A stretch of 37,826 nucleotides of DNA, from assembly GCA_015066465.1 (NCBI GenBank), contig SVOI01000019.1, positions 1-37,826 on the forward strand. Direction: 5' to 3'. Origin of the DNA: Oscillospiraceae bacterium. GTDB taxonomy: Bacteria; Bacillota; Clostridia; Oscillospirales; Acutalibacteraceae. Under the pieces are notes generated by a model, which saw nothing but the letters and a program-made list of their open reading frames with translations, did not search any database and was not told where the DNA came from. Position numbers and translations under genes: made by a program. The number at the start of each line of letters is the position of its first letter. Position 1 is the stretch's first letter. This document shows, piece after piece, positions 24,349-32,257 of the stretch.

Positions 24349-24376
24349 TTGAAAATGTTTTTTTATGTTGTATAAT
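24349..24376 (+). promoter_or_regulatory. promoter of the sugar isomerase-like gene
   Basis: TTGAAA (24349-24354), 16 bases, TATAAT (24371-24376), 35 bases before the ATG at 24411. Placed back to back with the apgM promoter. Confidence 0.75.
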
Positions 24377-24410
24377 TAAAGAGTATTATATTTCTAAAGG
24401 AGTAATTTTT

Positions 24411-25232
24411 ATGAAATTCCCAATTGCATTACAGCTCTATTCAGTAAGAGATGATATGGAAAAAGATTTTTATGGCACACTCGAAAAGGTTAAGGCTTTA
24501 GGCTACGATGGTGTAGAATTTGCTGGTCTTTTTGGTGAAGCACCAGAGAAAATTAAAGGAAAATTAGCAGAACTTAAAATGGAACCAATTTCTGCTCATG
24601 TGCCTTATTACGATATGTTGGAAAATCCAACAGAGGTTTTAAAAGATTATAAAGAAATCGGTTGTAAATACGTTGTTGTTCCTTACCTTACAGAAGAATG
24701 TCGCCCTGGTACAGATGGCTTTTCTGATACAGTTAAGGGTATAAGAAAAATTGGTGAAGCAGCAAAAGAACTCGGTCTTCAGCTTCTTTACCACAACCAC
24801 GATTTTGAATTTATTAAAATCGACGGTGAATATGCACTCGATATTCTTTATAATGAAGTGCCTTCTGAATTTTTACAGACTGAAATTGACACTTGCTGGG
24901 TAAATGTAGGCGGTGAAAATCCTGCAGGTTATATTGAAAAATATACAGGTCGTGCACCAGTAGTTCACCTTAAAGACTTTGTTGGTTCAAACAATGGTGG
25001 TCCACTTTATAAGCTTATTGGTATTGAGGAAGAAGAAACTGAAGCTAAAGAGCAGACCTTTGAATTCAGACCAGTAGGTTATGGCGTTCAGGATTTTGAG
25101 GCTATTTTAAAAGCATCAGAAAAAGCAGGTGCTTCTTGGGTGGTTGTTGAACAGGATAATCCTTCAATGGATAAAACTCCACTTGAGTGTGCCCAGATGA
25201 GCATTGAGTATCTTAAGGGGATTAACGCTTGA
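24411..25232 (+). CDS. sugar phosphate isomerase/epimerase-like TIM barrel protein
   Basis: A second AP_endonuc_2/xylose isomerase-like TIM-barrel protein, 273 residues, only distantly like the one at 11960. It begins FPIALQLYSVRDDMEKDFYGTLEKVKALGYDGVEFAG, a form common in the IolE/YcjR-like branch, and has SAHVPY, LLYHNHDFEF (His/Asp metal region), TEIDTCWVNVGG, VVHLKDF and WVVVEQD (Glu ligand). The ATG at 24411 with AAAGGAG upstream is clearly the start; the frame is open 87 bases further upstream but crosses the promoter. Monocistronic; its stop codon is followed immediately by repeat copy C. Substrate unknown. Confidence 0.88.
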   Translation: MKFPIALQLYSVRDDMEKDFYGTLEKVKALGYDGVEFAGLFGEAPEKIKGKLAELKMEPISAHVPYYDMLENPTEVLKDYKEIGCKYVVVPYLTEECRPGTDGFSDTVKGIRKIGEAAKELGLQLLYHNHDFEFIKIDGEYALDILYNEVPSEFLQTEIDTCWVNVGGENPAGYIEKYTGRAPVVHLKDFVGSNNGGPLYKLIGIEEEETEAKEQTFEFRPVGYGVQDFEAILKASEKAGASWVVVEQDNPSMDKTPLECAQMSIEYLKGINA

Positions 25233-25480
25233 TGAATGCAGAATGCAAAATGCAAAATGCAGAATTTCGGAACTGCGTTGGCAATTATAATTGAATAACC
25301 AAAAGTTTATCCTATCATTTTTAGTTGATACCTAAATCGAACTTTAAATGATAGGATAAATTTATTTATCTTAATATTTAATTATAATCGGCTTTGCCCC
25401 TTAACTTTCAACTTTTAATTTTCAACTTTCAATTAAAATCAAGGCGAAATTGTGCATTATGAATTGTGAATTGTGCATTT
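25233..25480 (+). repeat. heptad-armed hairpin element, copy C
   Basis: The reverse complement of copy B with few changes, starting at the first base after the TGA of the isomerase-like gene. Order: ATGCAGA/ATGCAAA heptads, TTCGGAACTGCGTTGGCAA, hairpin stem 25306-25320 with 25346-25360, TTATAATCGGCTTTGCC, TTTCAAC/TTTCAAT heptads and GTGCATT/GTGAATT heptads. The number of heptads differs from copy B. A further fragment (TTTGCCTCTTAACTTTCAATTA) continues to about 25511. The 336-base gap to the next gene holds only this element, the fragment and the promoter below. Confidence 0.9.
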
Positions 25481-25513
25481 ATAAAGACTTTGCCTCTTAA
25501 CTTTCAATTAAAT

Positions 25514-25542
25514 TTGACACACAAATTACACACGACTATAAT
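25514..25542 (+). promoter_or_regulatory. consensus promoter of the OmpR-type two-component operon
   Basis: TTGACA (25514-25519), exactly 17 bases, TATAAT (25537-25542), 26 bases before the start codon. Both hexamers are perfect. It starts 3 bases after the end of the repeat fragment. Confidence 0.9.
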
Positions 25543-25568
25543 ATTATCATATCAAAGGGGGAGAGTTA

Positions 25569-26240
25569 ATGTATAAAATTCTCGTTGCAGATGATGAAAT
25601 CAAGATAAGAAACACCATAAAAGATTATCTTACAGCAAAAGATTTAAGTGTTATAACTGCAAGTGATGGTGAAGATGCAGTAGAAAAAACAGAAGAAACT
25701 GAATTTGATTTAATCATACTTGATGTTATGATGCCTAAAAAAGATGGTTTAAAAGCATGTGAAGAAATAAGAAAGTGGAGTAACGTTCCAATTCTTTTTC
25801 TCTCAGCTTTAGGTGAAGAAACAGACTATTTAAAAGGCTTTTCTTCTGGTGGTGATGATTACATAGTAAAACCATTTCCGCTTTCAGTGTTGCACCAAAA
25901 GTGCCTTTCTATGATTGCTATGTCAAAAGGAAATTTGAAACGTGACGAGATTTCATTAAATGGAATTGTAATAGATTTAGCGAAGCGAAAGGTTTTTGTT
26001 GAAAGTACAGAAATTACGCTTACTACGAAAGATTATGAATTGTTACGCTATTTAATGGAAAATAAAAATATAGTTTTAGACAGAGATAAGATTCTTAACA
26101 GAATATGGGGTTGGGAATATGAGGGAACCTCACGTGTTGTCGACACCCATATAAAAAGAATTCGTAAGGCGTTGGGCGAAAAGGCAGAGTTTATTAAGAC
26201 GGTTGTGAATGTAGGGTATACGTTTGAATGTTCGCTATAG
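25569..26240 (+). CDS. OmpR/PhoB family response regulator
   Basis: A cytosolic two-component regulator of 223 residues: receiver domain with VADDEIKI, phosphoacceptor Asp52 (IILDVMMPKKDG), FLSALGEE and DDYIVKPF, then a winged-helix Trans_reg_C domain (from ~residue 125) with LTTKDYELLRYLMENKN, RVVDTHIKRIRKALG and the closing VVNVGYTFE. Very strong AAGGGGGAGAG site before the ATG. The cognate kinase gene begins 46 bases downstream. The target genes are not evident from the window. Confidence 0.95.
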   Translation: MYKILVADDEIKIRNTIKDYLTAKDLSVITASDGEDAVEKTEETEFDLIILDVMMPKKDGLKACEEIRKWSNVPILFLSALGEETDYLKGFSSGGDDYIVKPFPLSVLHQKCLSMIAMSKGNLKRDEISLNGIVIDLAKRKVFVESTEITLTTKDYELLRYLMENKNIVLDRDKILNRIWGWEYEGTSRVVDTHIKRIRKALGEKAEFIKTVVNVGYTFECSL

Positions 26241-26286
26241 CGAAAGCGATATAAATCATTGTAAATTTAATTAAGGGGGATTTTTT

Positions 26287-27900
26287 ATGAAAAAATTATC
26301 AAATAAAAAAAGGATTTTTGGGTTCGCATCTTTAGTAATAGTTTTATGTTATATTGTTTCGATGGTAGCATTGTATATAGTAGGCTTAAACAACGAACAT
26401 TCCTATTTTTACAGATTTACAGAAAACTACTATGATGAGTTTGCTTCAAAAGTATATACGATTGGTATAGAACTTGATGATAGTAAATTTACAGAAGAAA
26501 ATTTTATGTATTCTGTTTTTAGTCCGTTCAGTTATTCAGGTGTTATGCTATTATTTGATGCAAATGGAGAACTGGTTCATACAAGTGGTAGTTATATTGC
26601 TTTTAATGATGAATATGGCGGACAAAGAATTTGCTATCTTGATGAACACTTGGAAAAAACGGAATTGGAAAAACTTTGGGAATTTAGTGAAAAAACGGAA
26701 AGTCTTCATATTATAAGTTTTAAATATTACGAATCCCAAGAAGGCGATATAGTTCCTGTTTCTCTTGTAGTTTCTGATTTTTACCCATATGGAGATTATC
26801 CTGAATGTTTTGAAATAAAAGAATTAGAAATTATTGGTGATAAAAATTATAAAGGTGAAGTTAAGGAATATACCGAAACCTATGATTTGAATGTTTACCC
26901 TGAAACAATTAAACGTGAAGAATTAAAAAATATCGTCTTGAGTGAAGAATATATGCAAGAAATGAAAGATGATTTGAGTAAAGCGTCAAATCAAGATACG
27001 CTTTTGGCAAATACTTTCGGTAGTAGTAGTGGTGGTAATTTTGCAAGTTATGATGGTTGCGTTGAGCTTTCGGGTGAATTATATTATTTTATAATATGTT
27101 TTGGGTATGATGAATTTATTGCGGTTATAAACAGTGATAGTAGTATATTTGTAACAACAACTCTTTTATTCCTGGTTTTAACTGTTGTAGTTTTAATAAT
27201 GATATCTAAATTCTATGATAAAAATAAAGCGTTTGAAGAAAGTAAAAATGCTTTCATCTCTGCTATGACACACGAAATGAAAACACCAATTGCAATTATT
27301 CAGAATCAATGCGAGTGTGTTTTAGAAAATATTGCTCCAGAAAAAAATGAGGAGTATTTAAAATCGATTTACGATGAAACACAGAAAATGGATAAGTTGG
27401 TTACTGATATGCTTCAATATAACAGAATTGCAACGAATGGCAATGTGAATGTTGAGAAATGCAATCTCAGTGATATTGTAAAGGAAGAAACAGAAAAATA
27501 TAAAAAGCAATTTGAGTTGCACGAAAAGAATGTAACTTTAAATTTAAAAGAAACTGCAATTGTAAAGTGTGATAAAAATTTAATTGCATTAGTTGTTGAC
27601 AATATGCTTTCAAATACCATAAAGCATACTGAAAATGGTGGGGAAGTAATAGTTACAGTTAAAGATGGCGTTGAGGGTTATAAGTTTAGTGTTTATAACT
27701 CAGGCTCGACCGTGCCAGAAAATGAAAAAGATAAAATCTGGTCAGTGCTTTATAAAACAGATAAATCAAGAACAGAGCGAGATAAATCAAGCGGTGTAGG
27801 TCTTGCAGTTTCAGCAAAGATTCTTGATTTACATAAGGCGAACTATGGTTGTGCGAATGTAAAGGACGGGGTGGAGTTTTATTTTACAATTAAAAATTAA
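26287..27900 (+). CDS. sensor histidine kinase with large extracytoplasmic domain
   Basis: A HisKA/HATPase_c kinase of 537 residues paired with the regulator before it. TM1 (FASLVIVLCYIVSMVALYIVG) and TM2 (VTTTLLFLVLTVVVLIMI, near residue 292) enclose an acidic extracytoplasmic region of about 250 residues with no domain I recognise. The dimerisation helix has AMTHEMKTPIAIIQNQ with His329; the ATPase domain has DNMLSNTIKHTENGG, YNSGSTVP and SSGVGLAVSAKIL. AAGGGGG is at good spacing from the ATG. The large outer domain suggests sensing of an envelope or extracellular ligand. Repeat copy D begins about 10 bases after the stop. Confidence 0.94.
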   Translation: MKKLSNKKRIFGFASLVIVLCYIVSMVALYIVGLNNEHSYFYRFTENYYDEFASKVYTIGIELDDSKFTEENFMYSVFSPFSYSGVMLLFDANGELVHTSGSYIAFNDEYGGQRICYLDEHLEKTELEKLWEFSEKTESLHIISFKYYESQEGDIVPVSLVVSDFYPYGDYPECFEIKELEIIGDKNYKGEVKEYTETYDLNVYPETIKREELKNIVLSEEYMQEMKDDLSKASNQDTLLANTFGSSSGGNFASYDGCVELSGELYYFIICFGYDEFIAVINSDSSIFVTTTLLFLVLTVVVLIMISKFYDKNKAFEESKNAFISAMTHEMKTPIAIIQNQCECVLENIAPEKNEEYLKSIYDETQKMDKLVTDMLQYNRIATNGNVNVEKCNLSDIVKEETEKYKKQFELHEKNVTLNLKETAIVKCDKNLIALVVDNMLSNTIKHTENGGEVIVTVKDGVEGYKFSVYNSGSTVPENEKDKIWSVLYKTDKSRTERDKSSGVGLAVSAKILDLHKANYGCANVKDGVEFYFTIKN

Positions 27901-27909
27901 AAATTTTAG

Positions 27910-28109
27910 AAGGCTTCCTTGATTTTAGTTGAAAGTTGAAAATTGAAAGTTGAAAGTTAAGGGGCAAAGCCGATTATAATTTAATATTAAGATAAATAAA
28001 TATATCCTATCATTTAAACTATAAATGATAGGATAAACTATTACTTATTTGATTTATAATGCCAACGCAGTTCTGAAATTTTCAACTTTCAACTTTCAAT
28101 TTTCAACTA
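27910..28109 (+). repeat. heptad-armed hairpin element, copy D
   Basis: GTTGAAA-type heptads on the left and their inverse (TTTCAAC/TTTCAAT) on the right enclose GGGGCAAAGCCGATTATAAT. The shortest core hairpin follows (28003-28016 with 28022-28035, 14 bp, 5-base loop), then TTATAATGCCAACGCAGTTCTGAAA. Unlike copies A-C, both arms are of the same heptad type, so the whole unit can fold into one long hairpin. The 326-base gap between the kinase gene and the next gene contains only this unit and a promoter. Confidence 0.88.
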
Positions 28110-28167
28110 ATACAAATCAATCCACAATAGCCAACTATCCATACTAAATCTATTTACAATTTTCGAC

Positions 28168-28196
28168 TTGAAAAACATAGCAATATATGGTAGTAT
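28168..28196 (+). promoter_or_regulatory. promoter of the small membrane protein gene
   Basis: TTGAAA (28168-28173), 17 bases, TAGTAT (28191-28196), 30 bases before the TTG start at 28227. Confidence 0.6.
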
Positions 28197-28226
28197 ATCG
28201 TCACTAAGTAAAAAAAGGTGAATGTT

Positions 28227-28748
28227 TTGAAGAAAAAAATTACATTAAACGCCTTTTCTATTGCCTTTGTTTTAGGTGTTCACGCTATACTTTGCTTTAT
28301 ATATAACAAAATCTGCTTTTTAGATGGTGTTTACCTTTGGGGTGATTTAAAAGGTGTTCTTAAAATAATAGTTATGGTGTTTATGTTTTTATTAGCACCT
28401 GTCTGCTACTATATTTCGGGGCGTATTTTCACACGCTTTGCAAATAAAAAGTTTTATATAACTACTGTGTGGGTTATATTCTCACTTCTTTCTGTTTTAG
28501 GAGTTGTGGCTGTTTTTAAACCAGAATTCCAGAACTTTTATCTTTTAGTTAATGCACCATCTTATATGTATTACTTGCTTTTTAAAGATAGTATTTTTTA
28601 TATTTCTGTTCCAGCTATGGCAATTACAGGTCTTTTCCCTGCAATGTTTTCAAGGAATGGCTACGTAAGAAAGAAACGCCAGAAGAACGAAATTACAATG
28701 GATGAATTAAATGAAAAATTAGAAAATGAAAAGAACCAAGACTCATAA
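28227..28748 (+). CDS. unknown multi-pass membrane protein
   Basis: A 173-residue protein I do not recognise. It has four hydrophobic segments (about residues 8-24, 40-60, 73-95 and 118-140) and a basic/acidic charged cytosolic tail (RKKRQKNEITMDELNEKLENEKNQ). The TTG at 28227 is chosen because AAGGTG (28215-28220) is 6 bases before it; the in-frame GTG at 28218 would lie inside that site. It converges on the zinc-ribbon gene and the two reading frames overlap by 6 bases at a shared terminator. Confidence 0.72.
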   Translation: MKKKITLNAFSIAFVLGVHAILCFIYNKICFLDGVYLWGDLKGVLKIIVMVFMFLLAPVCYYISGRIFTRFANKKFYITTVWVIFSLLSVLGVVAVFKPEFQNFYLLVNAPSYMYYLLFKDSIFYISVPAMAITGLFPAMFSRNGYVRKKRQKNEITMDELNEKLENEKNQDS

Positions 28749-28765
28749 GGTCTTGGTTCTCTCTT
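28732..28765. terminator. bidirectional terminator inside overlapping gene ends
   Basis: AGAACCAAGAC (28732-28742) pairs with GTCTTGGTTCT (28750-28760) around a 7-base loop that carries both stop codons (TAA plus strand, TGA minus strand). T-rich sequence follows on the plus strand. Confidence 0.85.
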
Positions 28766-29462
28766 TTTTCATACTTTTATTTGTTATAAAGTTTAAAATA
28801 AAATTAAAGGTGAAAAGAATTACACCTACTATAATTCCGAAGTGAACGTTGCCTGTAAAAATGCCAAGCTCTGCAGAGCTCAGATTATTAACAGCAATAC
28901 TGTAAAGAACAGGGGAGAGTATAAAGCAAAGTGCAGAAGCAGCACAAAGCACACAGTTAATTGTTGCTTTAAGTGATGAAGCACAAGCTAAAATACAAAT
29001 GAAGTTTAATACACCAAACACAACTGCTAAATAAAGAAGCAAGAGTGCAATAAATATAAATGCGAAGCTTATACCTAATTCATCTAACTTAACTAAGTTA
29101 ATTATTGAACCCCAGTTTATATTAAGAAGATTATTTAAGGTGAAATCTAAAAGTGTAACTTTTCTTGTTTCTTCGCTTAAGAATGGCAAGTTAAATATAT
29201 AAGATGCAACTGGTAAAACAAGCACAATAAGTGGAACAAAAGTGAAAATAAATCTTATAATTCTTAACTTGTTACCAAAAAGAGCACTTTTAAAGTTCTT
29301 AGTAAAAGTTCTGAAACCTCGCCACGCTTCTTCAGCCTTTTTTGCATCACGCTCTAACATATTTTCCCAATCATAGTTTGGTATGTTCGTGCCACAATGC
29401 GGACATTCTGCTTTAACGTTCCAGAAATGTAAAGTTTTAAAACAATGTGGACAATAAGACAT
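28743..29462 (-). CDS. zinc-ribbon multi-pass membrane protein
   Basis: A 239-residue protein with an N-terminal zinc ribbon (CPHC...CPHC, residues 4-26), an amphipathic charged linker (LERDAKKAEEAWRGFRTF) and about five TM helices. The function is unknown; zinc ribbon plus membrane domain is a frequent arrangement in Clostridia. The ATG at 29462 is preferred over the GTG at 29471, because GGCGGTG sits 6 bases before it and MSYCPHC is a natural start. Its upstream region is taken up by repeat copy E, so any promoter must lie in or across that element. Confidence 0.75.
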   Translation of the reverse strand: MSYCPHCFKTLHFWNVKAECPHCGTNIPNYDWENMLERDAKKAEEAWRGFRTFTKNFKSALFGNKLRIIRFIFTFVPLIVLVLPVASYIFNLPFLSEETRKVTLLDFTLNNLLNINWGSIINLVKLDELGISFAFIFIALLLLYLAVVFGVLNFICILACASSLKATINCVLCAASALCFILSPVLYSIAVNNLSSAELGIFTGNVHFGIIVGVILFTFNFILNFITNKSMKKERTKTL

Positions 29463-29485
29463 AATTTTCACCGCCCGTTTACAAA

Positions 29486-29681
29486 AGACTTCGCCTTTTG
29501 AATGCAGAATGCATAATGCATAATGCAGAATTTCGGAAGGCTTCGCCTTAATTTTTATTAATTGTCAATAAGAAGAACAAAGTCTGTCATTATATAGCTT
29601 TTTGAGAAAAGATGAAATGAAAGAATGCAGATGTTTATATAACATTATGATAGCGTCGCAGACCCTTAATTCTGCATTTTA
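29486..29681 (-). repeat. heptad-armed hairpin element, copy E (diverged)
   Basis: ATGCAGA/ATGCATA heptads on the left and an inverse TTCTGCATT arm on the right enclose TTCGGAAGGCTTCGCC and a diverged inverted repeat (GTCTG..ATTATATAGC with the region 29635-29662, which ends GCAGAC). The TATCCTATCATTT core of the other copies is not kept. The right arm reaches the stop codon of hom (29682-29684), with the same GCAGAAT-type arm facing the gene as in copies A-C. It fills the gap between hom and the zinc-ribbon gene. Confidence 0.7.
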
Positions 29682-30911
29682 TCAATAGTCTAAAACTCTG
29701 AGAATATTCTTTACTTCAATACCGAGTGCGCTGATTTTGCTTCTTGCTTCTTTTTCGTTCATAAGAGGTGTAACAAAAGCAATTTCTGTTTTTACATCTG
29801 ATTCAAGAATCTGAACGTCAGTAAATGAAGCTTTAACTTTTTCTGCTACTGCATTGTAGTCATTTACATTGGCTCTTATGTAAAGAGAAGAGCTTTGCTC
29901 TAATGGATTGATAACGTAATCATTTTCAGCATCATCCCAACCGATAAGCTTTCTTTTATCAGTATGCTTTGCGCAGTCTATAACGTCTGCAACAACGGCA
30001 CTTGCTGTTGGGAATTTACCAGCACCTCTGCCATAGAATACTACGTCGCCCACAGCGTCTCCACGAACGAGAATAGCGTTGAAAACGTCAGAAACAGATG
30101 CTAACTGGCAACCATTTTTAATAAGGCAAGGGCCAACTGTAGCAGAAATCTTGCCACTTTCAAGCTTTTTAGCACGTCCTATAAGCTTTATTACGCCACC
30201 CCAGATTTTAGCGTATTCAACATCTTCTTTTGAAATGTTTACAATACCTTCTGCTTCTACTTCATCAGGGTAAACGTGTTTACCAAAGCAAAGAGAAGCT
30301 AAAATGCAAATCTTTCTTGCAGCATCGTGACCTAAAATATCTGCTGATGGGTCTCTTTCAGCGTAGCCGTTTGCCTGAGCAATTTTAAGTGCTTCGTCAA
30401 AATCCATTCCCTCATCAATCATTTTTGTGAGGATGAAGTTTGTAGTACCGTTAAGAATACCAGCAACTTCCTGGAATTCATTTGCGGCAAGACATTGGTT
30501 AATTGGTCTTATAATTGGAATACCGCCACCAACACTTGCTTCAAACAAGAAATTAACATTGTTTTCTTTTGCTAACTCCAAAAGCTCGTAGCCTTTTGCA
30601 GCAACAAGCTCTTTGTTAGAGGTAACAACGCTTTTACCAGCTTTAAGGCATTTTGAAACAAAATCAAAAGCAGGGTTTACACCGCCCATTGTTTCAACAA
30701 CAATCTTAATATCTTTATCATTTAAAATATCGTTAAAATCTTTTGTGAAAAGCTCAGCTAACTGATGAGAAGAAAAATCACGTATATCAAGAATTCTCTT
30801 TACATCAAGAGAAGCTTGACCACTTCTTGAAGCTATACTTTTCTTGTTTTTAAGGATTAACTCGACAACGCCTGAACCGACTGTGCCGAAACCCATAACT
30901 GCAACTTGCAT
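29682..30911 (-). CDS. hom: homoserine dehydrogenase
   Basis: NAD(P)-dependent reduction of aspartate semialdehyde to homoserine, the branch point to threonine and methionine. The 409-residue protein starts with the Rossmann motif VAVMGFGTVGSGVVELI, has TSNKELVA, GGGIPIIRPINQCL, GILNGTTNFIL, ERDPSADILGHDAARK (catalytic region) and YGRGAGKFPTASAVVADV. The C-terminal ~70 residues form an ACT domain (SLYIRANVNDYNAVAEKV), the usual site for feedback inhibition by threonine. AGGGGTG precedes the ATG. The apgM-type gene nearby may supply homoserine kinase. It is monocistronic as far as can be seen. Confidence 0.97.
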   Translation of the reverse strand: MQVAVMGFGTVGSGVVELILKNKKSIASRSGQASLDVKRILDIRDFSSHQLAELFTKDFNDILNDKDIKIVVETMGGVNPAFDFVSKCLKAGKSVVTSNKELVAAKGYELLELAKENNVNFLFEASVGGGIPIIRPINQCLAANEFQEVAGILNGTTNFILTKMIDEGMDFDEALKIAQANGYAERDPSADILGHDAARKICILASLCFGKHVYPDEVEAEGIVNISKEDVEYAKIWGGVIKLIGRAKKLESGKISATVGPCLIKNGCQLASVSDVFNAILVRGDAVGDVVFYGRGAGKFPTASAVVADVIDCAKHTDKRKLIGWDDAENDYVINPLEQSSSLYIRANVNDYNAVAEKVKASFTDVQILESDVKTEIAFVTPLMNEKEARSKISALGIEVKNILRVLDY

Positions 30912-31102
30912 TTTTTACACCCCTGAATACATTTATACTTCATAATATCATAAATTAATTTGAGAATAAAGAGTTTTTTACAAAAAAATTAAAAAAAGTT
31001 AAATATTGTAAAAAAATTATGTCAATTATGAAATTTTCATTGTATTATTTATAAAAAAGGTATAATATATAATAGTAAATTTTGTAACTACAGGAGAGAA
31101 TA

Positions 31103-32257
31103 ATGGATAGCGTTATAGAAAAAAGAAAGTCGTTTATAATTAACTTTATTTACACCGTTATTTGCATAGGGCTTTTTTATGTATTTATTAAATATTGCCT
31201 TGGTGTTCTTGCACCATTTATAATAGCATTTATATTGGCTTATGCTTTACAAAGACCTATTAAATGGGCAAAGAAAAAGCTTCACTTGAAATCACATGGT
31301 ATTATATCATTTTTACTTGTGTTACTTGTGGTTTGTGTCGTGTTTGGTGTGTTATCCATTGCAGTTTTGGTTCTTTTTAATGAGCTTAAAGATTTTGCAA
31401 GTTACCTTACCACTCAGTTTTCTTCAATTGACGATTTGATAGTAACTTTAGAAAATTATGCTATGGGTGTAATAGTTCGTTTACCAGAGAGTTTAAGAGG
31501 AACAGTAGGCGACTACGTTACAAATGCTTTTGATTCATTAGGTAAAGGTCAGGCAGAACTCGATTTGTCAATGCTTTCAGCACCGCTCAGCGGAGCATGG
31601 AGCGTTGTTAAAAGCTTACCTTCAACAATTCTTTCTGTTGTTGTTGCGGTAGTTTCATGTTTCTTTATGGCGAGTGATTACGACAAGGTTAAAGAATTGG
31701 TTTTAGGTTTCTTTAGTGAAAACAAAAGAAAATCTATTGTAAAAACCAAAAGAACTGCAACAAAGGCTATTGCAAAGCTTTTAAAGGCTTACGTTACAAT
31801 TATGGCAATCACCTTTGCAGAGATGTTTTTAGGTCTTTTCCTTTTAAAGCTTATCGGCGTTTATGATGGAAGTTATATAGCAATTATTTCATTCGTAACT
31901 TGTATAATTGATATTATCCCTGTTTTAGGTACTGGTACAGTTCTCATCCCTTGGGCTGTATATAATCTCATTTTTGGTAATTTCGGAATGGGTATAGGTC
32001 TTCTTGTTATATATGCTGTTATTACTGTTATAAGACAGGTAGTAGAACCAAAGCTTGTGGCAAATCAGGCGGGGCTTCCTGCAATAGTAACAATTATGGC
32101 TATGTTCCTTGGCGTAAGAATTTTTGGTGCTTTCGGAATCATTCTTCTTCCATTTACAGTAATCATTTTAAAGCTTCTTTATGATGAAGGCGTTTTTAAA
32201 ACAAAGAACACTGTAAAAAATACAGAGAAGAAAAAAGCAATGGGAGAGAATAAATAA
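31103..32257 (+). CDS. AI-2E family transporter, YtvI-like
   Basis: A polytopic membrane protein of 384 residues of the AI-2E/UPF0118 family, whose members include the sporulation protein YtvI and assorted exporters. It has about eight TM helices, the N-terminal CLGVLAPFIIAFILAYALQRPI motif, the long amphipathic middle, and the C-terminal signature DIIPVLGTGTVLIPWAVY...VVEPKLVANQAGLPAIVTIMAMFLGVRIFGAFGIILLP. CAGGAGAG precedes the ATG, and its stop overlaps the start of the next gene by one base. Substrate unknown; autoinducer-2 transport is not supported for most family members. TATAAT at 31061-31066 is a plausible -10 box. Confidence 0.92.
   Translation: MDSVIEKRKSFIINFIYTVICIGLFYVFIKYCLGVLAPFIIAFILAYALQRPIKWAKKKLHLKSHGIISFLLVLLVVCVVFGVLSIAVLVLFNELKDFASYLTTQFSSIDDLIVTLENYAMGVIVRLPESLRGTVGDYVTNAFDSLGKGQAELDLSMLSAPLSGAWSVVKSLPSTILSVVVAVVSCFFMASDYDKVKELVLGFFSENKRKSIVKTKRTATKAIAKLLKAYVTIMAITFAEMFLGLFLLKLIGVYDGSYIAIISFVTCIIDIIPVLGTGTVLIPWAVYNLIFGNFGMGIGLLVIYAVITVIRQVVEPKLVANQAGLPAIVTIMAMFLGVRIFGAFGIILLPFTVIILKLLYDEGVFKTKNTVKNTEKKKAMGENK

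Noticed and set aside
11960-25232. The two sugar isomerase-like genes as recent duplicates
   Set aside because: Both are TIM barrels of the same superfamily, but their sequences differ throughout, so this is old family membership and not local duplication.
26231-26244. 14-bp perfect palindrome TTCGCTATAGCGAA over the regulator stop codon
   Set aside because: Short, no T run, and inside the operon; could be chance or a weak RNA hairpin, so not listed as a site.
21897-29681. Short repeats as a possible CRISPR array
   Set aside because: The units are 7 bases, directly adjacent and degenerate, with no spacers of constant length and no cas genes; each cluster also carries a central hairpin.
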